A stretch of DNA of 64,000 nt from Agapanthus africanus (Eukaryota > Streptophyta > Magnoliopsida > Asparagales > Amaryllidaceae): assembly GCA_030015575.1 (NCBI GenBank), contig CM057337.1, positions 374,007,582 through 374,071,581 on the forward strand. The letters are read 5' to 3'. The stretch's first letter is position 1, and every line of letters begins with the position of its first letter. The notes beneath the pieces were generated by a model. That model was given only the letters and a program-made list of their open reading frames with translations. It did no database searches and was not told the origin of the DNA. The translations under genes were made by a program, and so were the position numbers. Positions 46,690 through 57,418 of this stretch are shown here, one piece after another.

Positions 46690-48673
46690 CTACGATCATC
46701 GAACTCCCGGACTCTCGGACGGCTCCATAAGAAGAGGGCAACGGTTTTGCTTGAAGTCCTCAAGGCCGAAGATGATCTACGTCGAGGTAATACGAACTCA
46801 AGCTACCACTTCACCAAAGTGAAGCAAACTCCCTATACTAAAGTGCTAGTCTAGTAGAGGATGGTGAAATAGGAAATGGGTTCACTTTAGAATTTCTTTT
46901 CTCACGTTATTTCTCTCTCTTTATCAAACCCTAGCAAGCATTTGAAGGAGGAAGAAGATGAGCTAAAAAAAGAGAATGAAAAACTAAAAGAGAGAGAGAG
47001 AGAGTGAACCATGGGTGAGTTTATATCATGTATTAACTCATGTAGAGACATAGCCATGGCTACATTATAATGGTTAGGTTAATTAATATCTCAAGTAAAA
47101 CAAAACTACTAGACTAAGTCAATGCAACCCTAAGCTTCATGAAGCTTCATGCATGTGAGCTCATCATCCACTAATTTTAGAATTACTTTAAATATAAAAA
47201 CCTAACACTATAATTAGTATGGTATAAGTCTTATACACTCATGTATATTGTATCAACAACCATGATACAAAATGAAAACAAATAAATATATATCACATAT
47301 ATATTAAGTTGTGCACAAGTGAGAAAAACAAATGCTTAAGTGAACCAATGTTAGTTAGTGTAAATTAGTATATCACATATACAATTATACACTAAATTAT
47401 TAAATCAACACTTGACTTAATAATCCGGTTATATCACATATAACCGACTAACATCCAATGTATCGACTTATCGAATCAACCCTTGATTCGATAACCTGGT
47501 TATATCACATACAACCGATCGATACAAACATCGCGAGAATTGAATACGGTATCTTATACTCGCATTATTCTCGGTCCCGCACATATCACATATGCGCTCC
47601 TATTTCGTTTTACCTGAGCCAGTAAAACCTCTATGTAGGACTCTAAAGACTCGTCAATACGCCGGCAGTAGGTGATGATCATATCAAGTACCCACAATCC
47701 GTCAGCGGTACTAGCTGGACGTAACGGCTATCCGGGTATTGAGCGATCAGAAGATCATCAAGCAAGCCCGCTCCAACTCCTGCAAAAAGCCTGACAGTGA
47801 CACTACCGTACAGTCCGGTCTCCTCGTCTGATATGTCACATATCAAGTCTAGGGGTGGTAAACATCAGACCCCAATAACCGATAAGTCATGCCGATGCGA
47901 GGCTCATAACGGGTCGAGAAACTACTGGTAACACTTACCAGTAAATCTCTAAACCAGCCCTGGCCAGGGACTTCCCTGTTATGGCCAATCGAGCATAGCG
48001 CAACATCAACCCCCAATACCGGGAGAGACGAAACCCCTCCTATCGCTCATTGCCTCCATATGACTCAGGACTGTACCCAAAAACCACCGTTTTGCATGCC
48101 CACTTGGTCGTGGTAAGGTGGAAATCAAAGCACAGTGGGAATCACACAAGACTCTATGACGATCTCGGGTCTACAGACTAACCTGTACCAGTGTCACCAG
48201 AGAACTGCCATCTGACTTGAGGTATAATACCATCTGGGAGTTCTCGGCGAGTCTATCCAGTGTACCCAGTCTCTACTGAGCACCCGTATATCATCTTTGA
48301 TGTCAGACACCAATGGATATGGGATCATCCATCGCCTATCTATATGAATCGAGAAGGTATACGCTAGTCTACTCTGGTATATCGATGCCCTGTCTCGATA
48401 CACCCACGACAAGGGACATTAAAGGATGTACTTATGGACTACTCTGTCCCCACTAGTATGATCTGCATCATAGTCCAGGTAGTCAAGTACACATCCTAAG
48501 GGCTTTACCAACATGTAATAGAGAGACAATCAGTGTACACGTTAAGGTAAAGAGTAACCAGATAGCATACTCTCATGTCGAGCAAGAAAGTCCTCCCTAT
48601 ATATGTCCAAGCATCCACTAGAATATACATCTCATGTATAGTAATGGCCTCTAGGGCATACATATAACTAACA
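46690..48673 (-). repeat. Copia D 5' LTR, remainder
   Basis: Continues D's 5' LTR after G. It matches 8531-10409 and 20706-20807, including the hairpin array (about 47272-47513), and ends CATATAACTAACA at 48673. GTGAC (48674-48678) is the right target duplication of D. The matching left copy is 8313-8317. Confidence 0.92.
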
Positions 48674-48678
48674 GTGAC

Positions 48679-50160
48679 GTGTGATTAATCCTGACTAATT
48701 CTTCTTTTACAGGTTTGAAGAAGAATTTGAGGAAACAGTGGGAGCCATCCTGGTTAGATAAATTAGGAACCAATCTAATCTTGCAAGAGCGCACGCTGAG
48801 TGTTTCTTTTCTCTTTTCCAGTTAGCAACCATTTCACGCCATAATCAAGATAACAAAATGTATCGCTTGACCGATCCGAATTCTTATTCGGGGCTGGGAA
48901 ACATCGGTTCGGCTCTAACTTACGACAACAGTCATAAGTATGAGCAAGGGAAAGAGGATTGTATGGATTCCAAGGAGACCCAGTTGAAGAAGAAGCATAG
49001 TTTTACATCTACTTCAGGTGTTCTTGTAATTGAGAACTGCTTTTCGGTCAGCCCTACCTCCTGGGTACTTGATACCGGATCAGGATCTCATATCTGTAAA
49101 TTATTGCAAGAACTGAGAAAAAGTAGGAAAGTTGCACCTGGTGATATGTCCCTCAGGGTAAGGAACGGAGCACAAGTTAATGCTGCAGCCATCGGTGAAT
49201 ATCACCTAGTGTTGCCAAATAGCAATACTATGATTTTGAACAATTGCTACCATGTACCTTCCATGGTTTGCAACATAATATCAGTTTCTTTACTCGATAA
49301 AGATGGATATAACTTTGTTCTTGATAGAAATATCATGAACATTTACCTTGATAAGGTACTGGTTGCAGAAGGTACACTGTGTAATGGTATCTATGTTTTA
49401 AATCAGAATACAGTTCTCAATGTACAAAACACACGCAAGAGGAAGAATTCAGATACAAACGAATCCTACTTATAGAATTGTAGACTTGGTCATATCGGAG
49501 AGAAAAGACTAAGTAAGTTGCATAAAGATGGACTCTTGAATACGTTCGAATTTTCATCTCATGAAACTTGTCAGTCTTGTCTCAAAGGAAAGATGACCAA
49601 ATCTTTGTTCACCGGACATGGAGAAAGGGCAGCAGAGCTCTTGGGACTCATACACAGTGATGTGTGAGGTCCGATGTCTATACATGTGAGGGGTGGGTTC
49701 TCATACTTCATCACATTCATTGACGATCTCTCTAGGTTCGGATATGTGTATCTGATGAAACACAAATCTGAAGATTTTGAGAAATTCAGAGAATTCAGAA
49801 ACGAAGTGGAGAACCAGATTGGCAAAAGTATCAAGATCCTCTGATCGGATAGAGGAGGGGAATACTTAAGCACGGAATTCCTAGATTACTTAAAAGAGAA
49901 TGGAATTCTCTCTCAGCTTACTCCTCCTTATACGCCACAGCACAACGGTGTATCGGAGCGGAGGAATCGTACCTTATTGGATATGGTTCGCTCCATGATG
50001 AGTAGTGCTGAGTTGCCTCTTTCATTCTGGGGATATGCGCTTCAAACAGCAGCATACCTTTTGAATCAATTTCCGTCCAAATCTTTGCCCAAAACTCCGT
50101 ATGAAATATGGAGTAGTAAAAAACCATGTCTTAAATTTATTAAGATATGGGGTTGTCCGG
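48679..50160 (+). pseudogene. Copia C: leader end, protease and integrase (partial)
   Basis: C resumes after D. A short leader end carries two intron-like acceptor sites (TTCTTTTACAG ending 48712; TTTCTCTTTTCCAG ending 48821). A 205-residue frame (48858-49475) then contains the protease motif 'VLDTGSGSHIC' and the conserved 'LRVRNGAQV' and 'VCNIISVSLLDKDG' segments typical of TNT1-94-like copia proteins. The GAG-pre-integrase finger region and integrase core ('SDRGGEYLS' equivalent, 'PQHNGVSERRNRT') run to 50160, where gypsy-like I is inserted. Only a few breaks. The overlap with B (1651-2085) is very close. The rest of C must lie right of the window. Confidence 0.88.
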
Positions 50161-51904
50161 TGATCGCACGCTTTTGGCGTGTCGGATGTTCAAAGTTCTA
50201 AAGTTATAACCGCGATCAGGACGGTGTCGCTTCGCAGCTAGCCGGTTGAGCACGGGTCGATCCACAGGGAGATGGTTGTATGTCCGTTCGAGTTTTAGAC
50301 GAGTCAATAAAGAATTTGTATATGTTTGTTCAAATCTAACCTATGTGTTTTATATGCAAGTATAAAGTTGTTAAGAAAAAGATACGAAAGTGTAAGCTAA
50401 AGAAATCCGCACTCAAAACCTTTGAGCCGAGTCTTGACCAATTGAAGCTAGAGCAATCGGCAACAACGTGGATTAGGGTACTTAAGCACGGTATTCGTGG
50501 AATCCGGCTTATTGACCCTTGTCCGTCCGTTCTTGTCTCTTGCTTTAGCCTCCGGCCAAACCGAACGCAACCGGTCGCGGTTAGGAATCACTGTTATCTT
50601 GGTAGGGTAGGGTGCCTAACGGAGCGCTTGCGTAACGTTTGGGCGGAGTTCAAAGGAAAATAACGGGAAAAGGAAATGAGGAATGAAATCTTAACTTACA
50701 ATATTGTATTTATTCTTAACAACAACATATTACAACCATTCACAAAACAAACCAAAAAGAGCAAAAGAGAAGATAAACAAAGAAAAGAAAAGATTACAAG
50801 TAAGTAAAAAGTGCATGGAATTTAAGTGCATGAAAGTAAAGCAAGTATTAAAGTGCTAGAATGTAAATGAGCAAGAAATGAAACTAGGATCCATAGAACC
50901 CAAAACAAGACATGGGTTCAATAACCAAATCATAAACTTGCAAGCTCAATTAAGAGATTGCAAGATCAAGAAAAAGCAAAGAACTCATGGAGAATGAAGC
51001 ACAAAAGAGAGAACATCATTGATTCCAAAATGATACAACCCCTTGAGATCAATGACCAAAGCTTAAACTTGCAAGCTCACTTAAGAGGTTGCAAGATCAA
51101 GTTAAGGTAGAAAGCTCAAGGGAGAAGCTAAGCAAAAAAGAATGATACAAAATAACCCTCATCTTCATTTAACATCCACTCAAAAGCTCTCACAACAATT
51201 TAATGGAGGAAAGATAAAGAAGAAGAAGAAGAAGTAGACTAAAAACTAACAAAAAGAGGGCATGAAAAAGAACACACTTGGCTTAGCAAGTTCTGGGCAA
51301 TTTATAGGTAGGAAACAGAGAACCTAGGGCAACAATCTGTCAATATATGAAATTCCAAAACTGCCCCTGAAATTTGACCAAGTGCAGAGCCCACATAGCC
51401 GCGGTTCTGCGGCATAAGCGCGCTTATGCCGCGGTTCCACGGCCTTTTAGAAGGATTGTGCCTTCATCTTTTGTCGTATCCCATGGTTTGTGGTCCTGTT
51501 CAGTATGGTATAGTACTTTTCTCAGAATCACTTCACAATTCTTCCAGAATTTCAGTAGATCAAAAGGTGAAGTGATGTGGATCTTTTGCCATGATTTCCT
51601 CGAGCTCCGCGTAGATATGTTGAATCTTGTGTTGACATTGAGTTTTTTGCATGAAAATGACATCGATTTGCCATTTTGTCCCTTAAACTAGTGTGTGGCA
51701 ACACACGGATAGAGAGCGGAGACCCGTGTTTTATCTGTTGTTGGCAGTAATCCGGAATTTGTCGTACTTTTCCATAAATTTCACTGTTTAGAGCTGAGAA
51801 CCAGTATCCTACAAATATGTAGCAAACACTGATTAAAAACACCTGCCTATAAACAAACGAGCGTAAGAATGGGCGGTATAAAATGCAATATTCTGGTATG
51901 AACA
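50161..51904 (-). repeat. LTR of element I, 1.74 kb
   Basis: Plus-strand ends are TGATCGCACGC and GGTATGAACA, giving TG...CA in either sense. A polypurine tract adjoins the right end. The segment near 50248-50275 (GGGTCGATCCACAGGGAGAT) is of a kind often found in plant gypsy LTRs. It contains the GC palindrome at 51409-51432. Confidence 0.7.
51409..51432 (-). repeat. Perfect 24-base GC-rich palindrome in LTR I
   Basis: GCGGCATAAGCG followed directly by CGCTTATGCCGC is a perfect palindrome. It is flanked by further GCCGCGGTTC repeats (51398-51407 and 51429-51438). It lies about 470 bases inside the LTR in the element's sense. Confidence 0.85.
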
Positions 51905-53165
51905 AATACCCCCAAACTTAACTTTTGCTCGTCCCGAGCAAAACCAATTATTCACAAAAAAATCCTAACCGCACTTTCGCAGGAAACGCGATTGCACTGA
52001 GCACGTGCAACAAGCCGTTAAACCTCTAGGTGTCCCTAGTAGGAGGAGTGTTGTCTCATGAGGGTTTTCAGCGGATTACACCCACAAAATCCCGTCAAGC
52101 TAGTGTCATAAGTTAACATCGATTCTACTCCTACAGTTTAGTATTTACGTTAGAAACTCTATTATCCTAAGTTAGAAATATCCAACCCTTATTTTTCACA
52201 CCTCCTATCTATTTAACCTTGGATCCTATACGTTCCAAAAAAGTTTAGAAAGATGTTGGTTCTCCTGAGTTTTCCTTCTAAAGTGCGGCCTCAAATCAGG
52301 GATTTTTATCAACTTTACAGAAAACACAAGTCTTATTCTTTATTTCTATCTTTTATCCAAATATCGATTGTATACCCCTACGTGTGTATTTATTTGCACC
52401 CTTACACTCAAGAATTCAATTCAAGCTATAATACCCTTGCCCTAATACCTAATACTACTTCTTTTCATTTAATGAAGGACGGTGTTGCTCACACACTTTT
52501 CATGCGACTATTAATGCTTCTTGAGACACTAACGGCCGATTACTGAATGTGTGAACTTTAAAGCGTAAATAGCAGTTTCCAGGTCTTGACTTTATTCTAT
52601 TTTTCTTTTTATTTTTATTTTTCTTTTTCAAGACCGGATATATTTTTCAATATGTTCTTTTGGTGTTTAGCTTTAATTACCATTTTTTATTTCATACTAG
52701 GTTTTCAGGCAAGAGTATTTCTAGGTATCTTCTACTATCCCAAGTTTCAAGGTGCGTGTAAGTGCAGTTTGTAGGGTATATACTTTCTAAATTTGAACTA
52801 AAGAAAAGAAACTATTTTTCAGGTTTATTCTTCAGTAAAGCTTCAATACTTCCCCTCATCTTAACTTAACTCAAGAACTGAACTCAAGATTACCTATTTC
52901 TCAAAAAAAAACTGTAAGAACGTATAATCACCAAGTTTAAACAGAAGGAGGGTTATTTTTAGGGTTTTCAATTCCTAAGCCTAGAATTTAGTTTTTTCTA
53001 ATATATCAACTAAACTTTCGGAATAAAAATTTAAGTTACCATATTAGCTAACTTGACGACAAAGTTTTTATATTTTTTGGAAATTTTTTGATTTTTATGG
53101 GTTTTTAATAAGGTATGCATATGCAAAATATACAAATGAATGCGAAGGAAGAAAGCTTACCGAGC

Positions 53166-53336
53166 ACACCCCCAAAGTTAAACTTGACAGTGCCCTCACT
53201 GTCAGGCTACACCAAGAGGGTCAAAATTGTCGGCTTTCTCGAAAAGAAAATTTTATACAAAACAAAAAGAAAACCAAAAAGATATATAAAAAAAGTGTTC
53301 CCCCCAAACTTAAGTGAAACAGTGTTTCCACTGTTT
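53166..53336 (-). repeat. Two polypurine-like boxes, each beside a perfect hairpin, in element I
   Basis: CCCCCAAAGTTAAA (about 53169-53182) is followed by arms TGACAGTG/CACTGTCA around CCCT (53185-53204). CCCCCCAAACTTAAG (about 53300-53314) is followed by arms AAACAGTG/CACTGTTT around TTTC (53317-53336). In the element's sense each is a hairpin then CTTAAGTTTGGGGG, resembling the terminal tract at 51908-51920. Confidence 0.75.
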
Positions 53337-53622
53337 AAGCAGTGAAGTTCAGGATTAGGGGGAAAGAAAACAGTTTCAAACTATACAAGGCCTTACACAA
53401 GCCAAAAGTGAGCACCAACCATTCAAAGATTTTATCGCTATAATGTACAGGTTGGTGGAAGAAGGCGTAGAGAAAAGAGAGGGAGAATACGCGAGACCGT
53501 ATGGAGATAGAAGTGGTATACGGTCTAGGTATATGAGAAGAAGATTGGTAGAAGGGAGAAAGAAGTAGAATACGAACTTGAGGGTGGAAATGGATTGAAT
53601 AAATTAGTACAATCTGTAATGA

Positions 53623-54930
53623 TCAATGTGAAAAGATGAATTGTACTAATCTATCAATATGGCGAGAAATTGGATCAAATCCCTCAAGATTCGTGAGAAA
53701 CCATGGGAACGCCGAACTTGGTAAACCAGACAATGGAAATGGAAGTGATACGGTTACTTGCAAGGTCGGAACGATGGAAAGGATGGAGGTAGGTGATTGA
53801 GGAAGGTTATCGGTTAAAGGTTCAGGAGGGTGTACACAGTTAATGAAAGGAACAGGATGAATTGGAAAATCCGACTCATCAATTAAAACTGGTTCATCCT
53901 CAGTACTATCCTCAATAGTCTCCTCAAAATTCAGCTTATCCATGCAAATTTCATCAAAATCAAGACGCATATGGGGTTCGGGAAAAACAGTTAATGGCTC
54001 GGGATGATGAATTGGAGAGAAAAACTCTGCCAAATCTACAGGTTCATCATCCAAAATATTCCCGGCGTCAATATCCTCAATCAAGTGAAAATCAATATTC
54101 TCAGACACCTCAACAAAAGCATGGATATTAATCAATTCCGGTTCTAGAGTGGAGGTGTAGAGGTCAAAAGGATTGGGTGTGGTTTCACTCGAAAAGGACC
54201 CTTCACAATCGAGCAAATCAAACACTACAAAATCACACAACTCATTATCTATTCTATCTTTAATCAATGAATCGTTTGGAACACTAGATAGACATTCAAA
54301 ACCGGAGTTGTGGGATGCAAGTTGAAACAGGTAGGCTTGATTCAGAAGGGGGTACAACTCACTCTCTCCACTCAAATTCTCAACATGTCCTACCGCCTCT
54401 TCATACATTGGAAAATTTGGAGCTAATTGAAAACTAGCTACCGGGTCACTAGGTTGTATGAGGACGGCCATGGACGCATTCAAATCCATCATCTGTTGGT
54501 ATGACGCTACCCTAAAATCTTCCAAAGACTGTTCCAGACTAGACATGGGTTGTGAAGGGGTTTTAGTAAAAGATTCAAAGTTGTTTGGATACTGAAAATT
54601 CCCAAATGGCGGTTCAGAAGCAATGTCTAGGGAAGGTGCAAAAGTTGGGTAGGACTGGTAGGAATTGAATGGCTGGACAGGAACAGGATCAACATTTAGA
54701 TAAGAAGGTGAATGGAATTGTTGATTCCAAGAATCTGTAGTGGTGAAAGGAGTGAAAGATAGGCTACGGGATTGTTCAATATGTTCAGCGATGGACAAAG
54801 GACGACTTGCAATAGGGGTATCAACATAAGAGGGTGGGGGACGTTGAAAAGGTTGATACAAAGTGGATTGTGGAGTGCAAGTGTTTGTCCTAGACGCGTC
54901 TATGCGATCTTTCAATGAAATTTTGGGCAT
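53623..54930 (-). CDS. Unidentified 435-residue ORF of gypsy-like element I
   Basis: This uninterrupted minus-strand frame begins MPKISLKDRIDAS and is much longer than any other frame nearby. The N-terminal third is rich in P, S, T, Q and aromatic residues ('YQPFQRPPPSYVDTP'). The middle and C-terminal parts are acidic ('EDIDAGNILDDEPVDLAEFF', 'EETIEDSTEDEPVLIDE'). No zinc knuckle, protease, RT or integrase motif, clear signal peptide or membrane segment is visible. It lies between the (unseen) body of the element and its polypurine tract, the place where Athila/Tat elements often carry an extra or env-like ORF. It could instead be a diverged gag or a captured host fragment. I do not recognise the family. 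Confidence 0.5.
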   Translation of the reverse strand: MPKISLKDRIDASRTNTCTPQSTLYQPFQRPPPSYVDTPIASRPLSIAEHIEQSRSLSFTPFTTTDSWNQQFHSPSYLNVDPVPVQPFNSYQSYPTFAPSLDIASEPPFGNFQYPNNFESFTKTPSQPMSSLEQSLEDFRVASYQQMMDLNASMAVLIQPSDPVASFQLAPNFPMYEEAVGHVENLSGESELYPLLNQAYLFQLASHNSGFECLSSVPNDSLIKDRIDNELCDFVVFDLLDCEGSFSSETTPNPFDLYTSTLEPELINIHAFVEVSENIDFHLIEDIDAGNILDDEPVDLAEFFSPIHHPEPLTVFPEPHMRLDFDEICMDKLNFEETIEDSTEDEPVLIDESDFPIHPVPFINCVHPPEPLTDNLPQSPTSILSIVPTLQVTVSLPFPLSGLPSSAFPWFLTNLEGFDPISRHIDRLVQFIFSH

Positions 54931-54944
54931 GGAGGGGTCGTTCG

Positions 54945-57169
54945 TGTTAGTTGTATGTATGCCCTAGAGGCCAGTATTGTACAGATGATGTATATTATAT
55001 TGGATGCTTGGACATATATAGAGATGACTTTCTTGCTCGATATGATAGTATGCTATCTGGTTACTCTTTATCTTAACATGTATACTAGTCTCTTTAAACT
55101 GTCTTATGGTTACATGTTGGTAAAGCCCTTAGGATGTGTGCTTGACTACCTGGACTATGATACAGATCATACTAGTGGGGACATGGTAGTCCATAAGTAC
55201 ATCCTTCAAGGTCCCTAGTCATAGGTGTATCGAGACGGGGCATCGATATACCAGAGTAGACTAGCGTATACGCTTCTCGACCCATGAGATGGGCGATGGA
55301 TGATCCCTTATCCATTGGTGTTTGACATCAGAGATGGTGTACGGGTGCTCAGTGGAGACTGGGTATACTGGACGGACTCGCCGAGAACTCCCAGATGGTA
55401 TTATACCTCACGTCAGATGGCAGTTCTCAGGTGACACTTGTACAGGTTAGTCTGTAGACCCGAGATCGTCATAGAGTCTTGTGTGATTCCCACTGTGCTT
55501 TGATCTCCACCTTACCACGTCCATGAGGGCATGCAAAACGGTGGTCTTTGGGTACAGTCCCGAGTCACATGGAGGCAATGAGCGATAGGAGGGGTTTCGT
55601 CTCTCCCGGTATTGGGGGTTGATGTTGCGCTGTGCTCGATTGGCCGTAACAGGGAAGTCCCTGGCCAGGGCTGATCAGAGATTTGCTGGTAAGTGTTACC
55701 AGTAGTTTCTCGACCCGTTCTGAGCCTCACATCGGCACGACTTATCGGTTATTGGGGTCTGACGTTTACCACCCCTAGACTTGATATGCGACGTATCAGA
55801 CGAACAGACCGGACTGTACGGTAAGTGTTACTGGTTGGATTCACAGGAGTGTGAGCGGGCTAGCTCGTCGATCTTCTGATCGCTCAATACCTGGATGGCC
55901 GTTACGTTTAGCAGACCGCTTGCGGCTTGTGGGTGCTTGATATGATCATCATCTGCTACCGGCGTATTGACGAGTCTTTAGAGTCCTACACAGAGGTTTC
56001 CTGGCTCAAGCGAAACGAAATAGGAGCGCATATGAGATATGTGCGGGAGCGAGAATAATGCGTGTATGTGATACCGCATTTCATTCTTGCGATAAATGTT
56101 TCGATTGGTTATATTCGATATGACCTAGTTATCGAATCATTGATTCGATAAATCGGTACATTGGATACTAGTCGGTTATATGAGATATAACCGGATCGTT
56201 AAATCAAGTGTTGATTTAATGATTTAATGTATAATTATATATTTGATATATTATTTTGCATTAGCTAGTATTGGTTCACTTTATATGGATTTTCTCACTT
56301 GATGTGCAAGAAGTATATGTGATATACTTTTGTGCACACATTTGTATCATGTTTGATGATACTTGATCATTTTGTTAAGTGCAAAGAATTAAACCATGGT
56401 TATGACAATGGTTAGGGTTTTGTATTATTCATCTTTTTATTTATCCTTTCTTTCTTTATTTAATTAGATAAAAGAAAAGGGAAATGGTTTCTTTTTTATC
56501 ATGAAGCTTGTTGAAGCTTCATGAAGCTTTGACTAAAGAGACCATTTGTCTTCTTGCTTAACCCTAACCATTCCCATTTACCATGGTCTATTCTCTACAC
56601 TTAACCTTGGTTAGCTTATGATAAGTATTGATTTATTTTCTTTTTAATTAAACACTTATCATATTCTTTCTTCTTCTTGACCTTCTTCTTCAAGATAGAA
56701 AGCTTGATGCCATCAATGGCAACTTGAGCAAAAGTGAGTGAAATCCAATTCTAAAGTGAACCCACCTCCTATTTCTTCACCCTCTACCTCTTGCCAAGTT
56801 GTTTTGGGTGTTTTCTTCACAAGTTTCACCACTTAGTGAAGTTGGAGCTTGAACTTGTGCAACCTCGACGTAGATCATCTTCGGCACGAAGCCGACGACC
56901 TTGCCCGCTCGTCTTTCCAATGAAGACGACGATTGAGTCTAGGATTCGAGATGGACAGCGAGAGGACGACTACGTGGAGCTAAGGAAGTGGATTACCGGA
57001 TCTACAAAGGTTGTAGTCTCTCTCCTTTAGTTAATATGTTAACTAGATTCGTTTTTCGCCTAGAATTCTAGTCTAAGATCCGTGTTAGGGTTTCTCGGCA
57101 CCCATAAATTTTGAAATTGGCATGGTTGATGCCTTGTGAGACCTCTATAGTGTGCCTAGGAACCTTTCA
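54945..57169 (+). repeat. Copia F 5' LTR, 2,225 bp
   Basis: Homologous throughout to A's LTR. The hairpins CGGTTATAT-GAG-ATATAACCG (56173-56193) and AAGTATAT-GTG-ATATACTT (about 56309-56327), and the palindrome AAGCTTCATGAAGCTT (about 56515), are present. The frame 54955-55218 is not a gene. Confidence 0.92.
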
Positions 57170-57170
57170 C

Positions 57171-57183
57171 TGGTATCAGAGCC
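57171..57183 (+). other. Primer binding site of copia F (tRNA-iMet)
   Basis: TGGTATCAGAGCC starts two bases after the LTR end. Confidence 0.93.
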
Positions 57184-57368
57184 TAGCTAGAGCCTTAGGC
57201 GAAGTCCCGACGACGTTTGAAACCCGAATACGCATCGAAACCCTAACACATCATGCTCTCTGGACTTTTTCTAAAAACTGGGATTTTTCCAGATTAAAAA
57301 TGCTTAAAAAATTCAGCAGGGAAATCTAAGAATTACGATGCAAAAATTATTCCATGAACAGTAAAACG

Positions 57369-57418
57369 TGCGGCGGAACCGCGGCAGAAGTCTGGCTTCT
57401 GCGGCAGTTCCGCGGCAG
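57369..57418 (+). repeat. GC-rich inverted repeat in the F leader
   Basis: Nested pairing with GCAGAAG/CTTCTGC at the core and GGCGGAAC.. against ..GTTCCGCGGC outside, about 200 bases after the primer site, as in A, C and D. Confidence 0.7.

Larger units (their letters stand above)
8318..48673 (-). mobile_element. Copia element D, minus strand, carrying nested A and G
   Basis: D is a full-length Angela-type copia element in reverse orientation, bounded by TG...CA LTR ends and by the target duplication GTGAC at 8313-8317 and 48674-48678. Its 3' LTR is 8318-10409 plus 20706-20807, its internal region is 20808-26499, and its 5' LTR is 26500-26712 plus 46690-48673. The gaps are later insertions: copia A (10410-20700) and gypsy G (26713-46684). 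It landed in the leader of copia C. Pol is a heavily broken relic. Its LTRs differ from each other by several percent by eye, clearly more than those of A, which agrees with A being inserted into D. Confidence 0.93.
50161..54944 (-). mobile_element. Gypsy-like element I (Athila/Tat-like), minus strand, cut by copia F
   Basis: In reverse orientation this element shows, from right to left, a 435-residue frame, about 1.7 kb of non-coding DNA, a polypurine tract (inverse of CCCCCAAACTTAA, 51908-51920) and a terminal LTR (50161-51904) with TG...CA ends. The 'cccccaaacttaacttttgc' context and the tail of PPT-like motifs are familiar from plant Athila/Tat-type elements; no pol is visible to confirm this. 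It is inserted in C's integrase (left flank ..GTCCGG) and interrupted at 54944 by F, so most of it lies outside the window. Confidence 0.65.

Noticed and set aside
50343-50663. 106-codon ORF at the start of element I
   Set aside because: Falls in the LTR of I and shows no motif or codon signal. Treated as chance.
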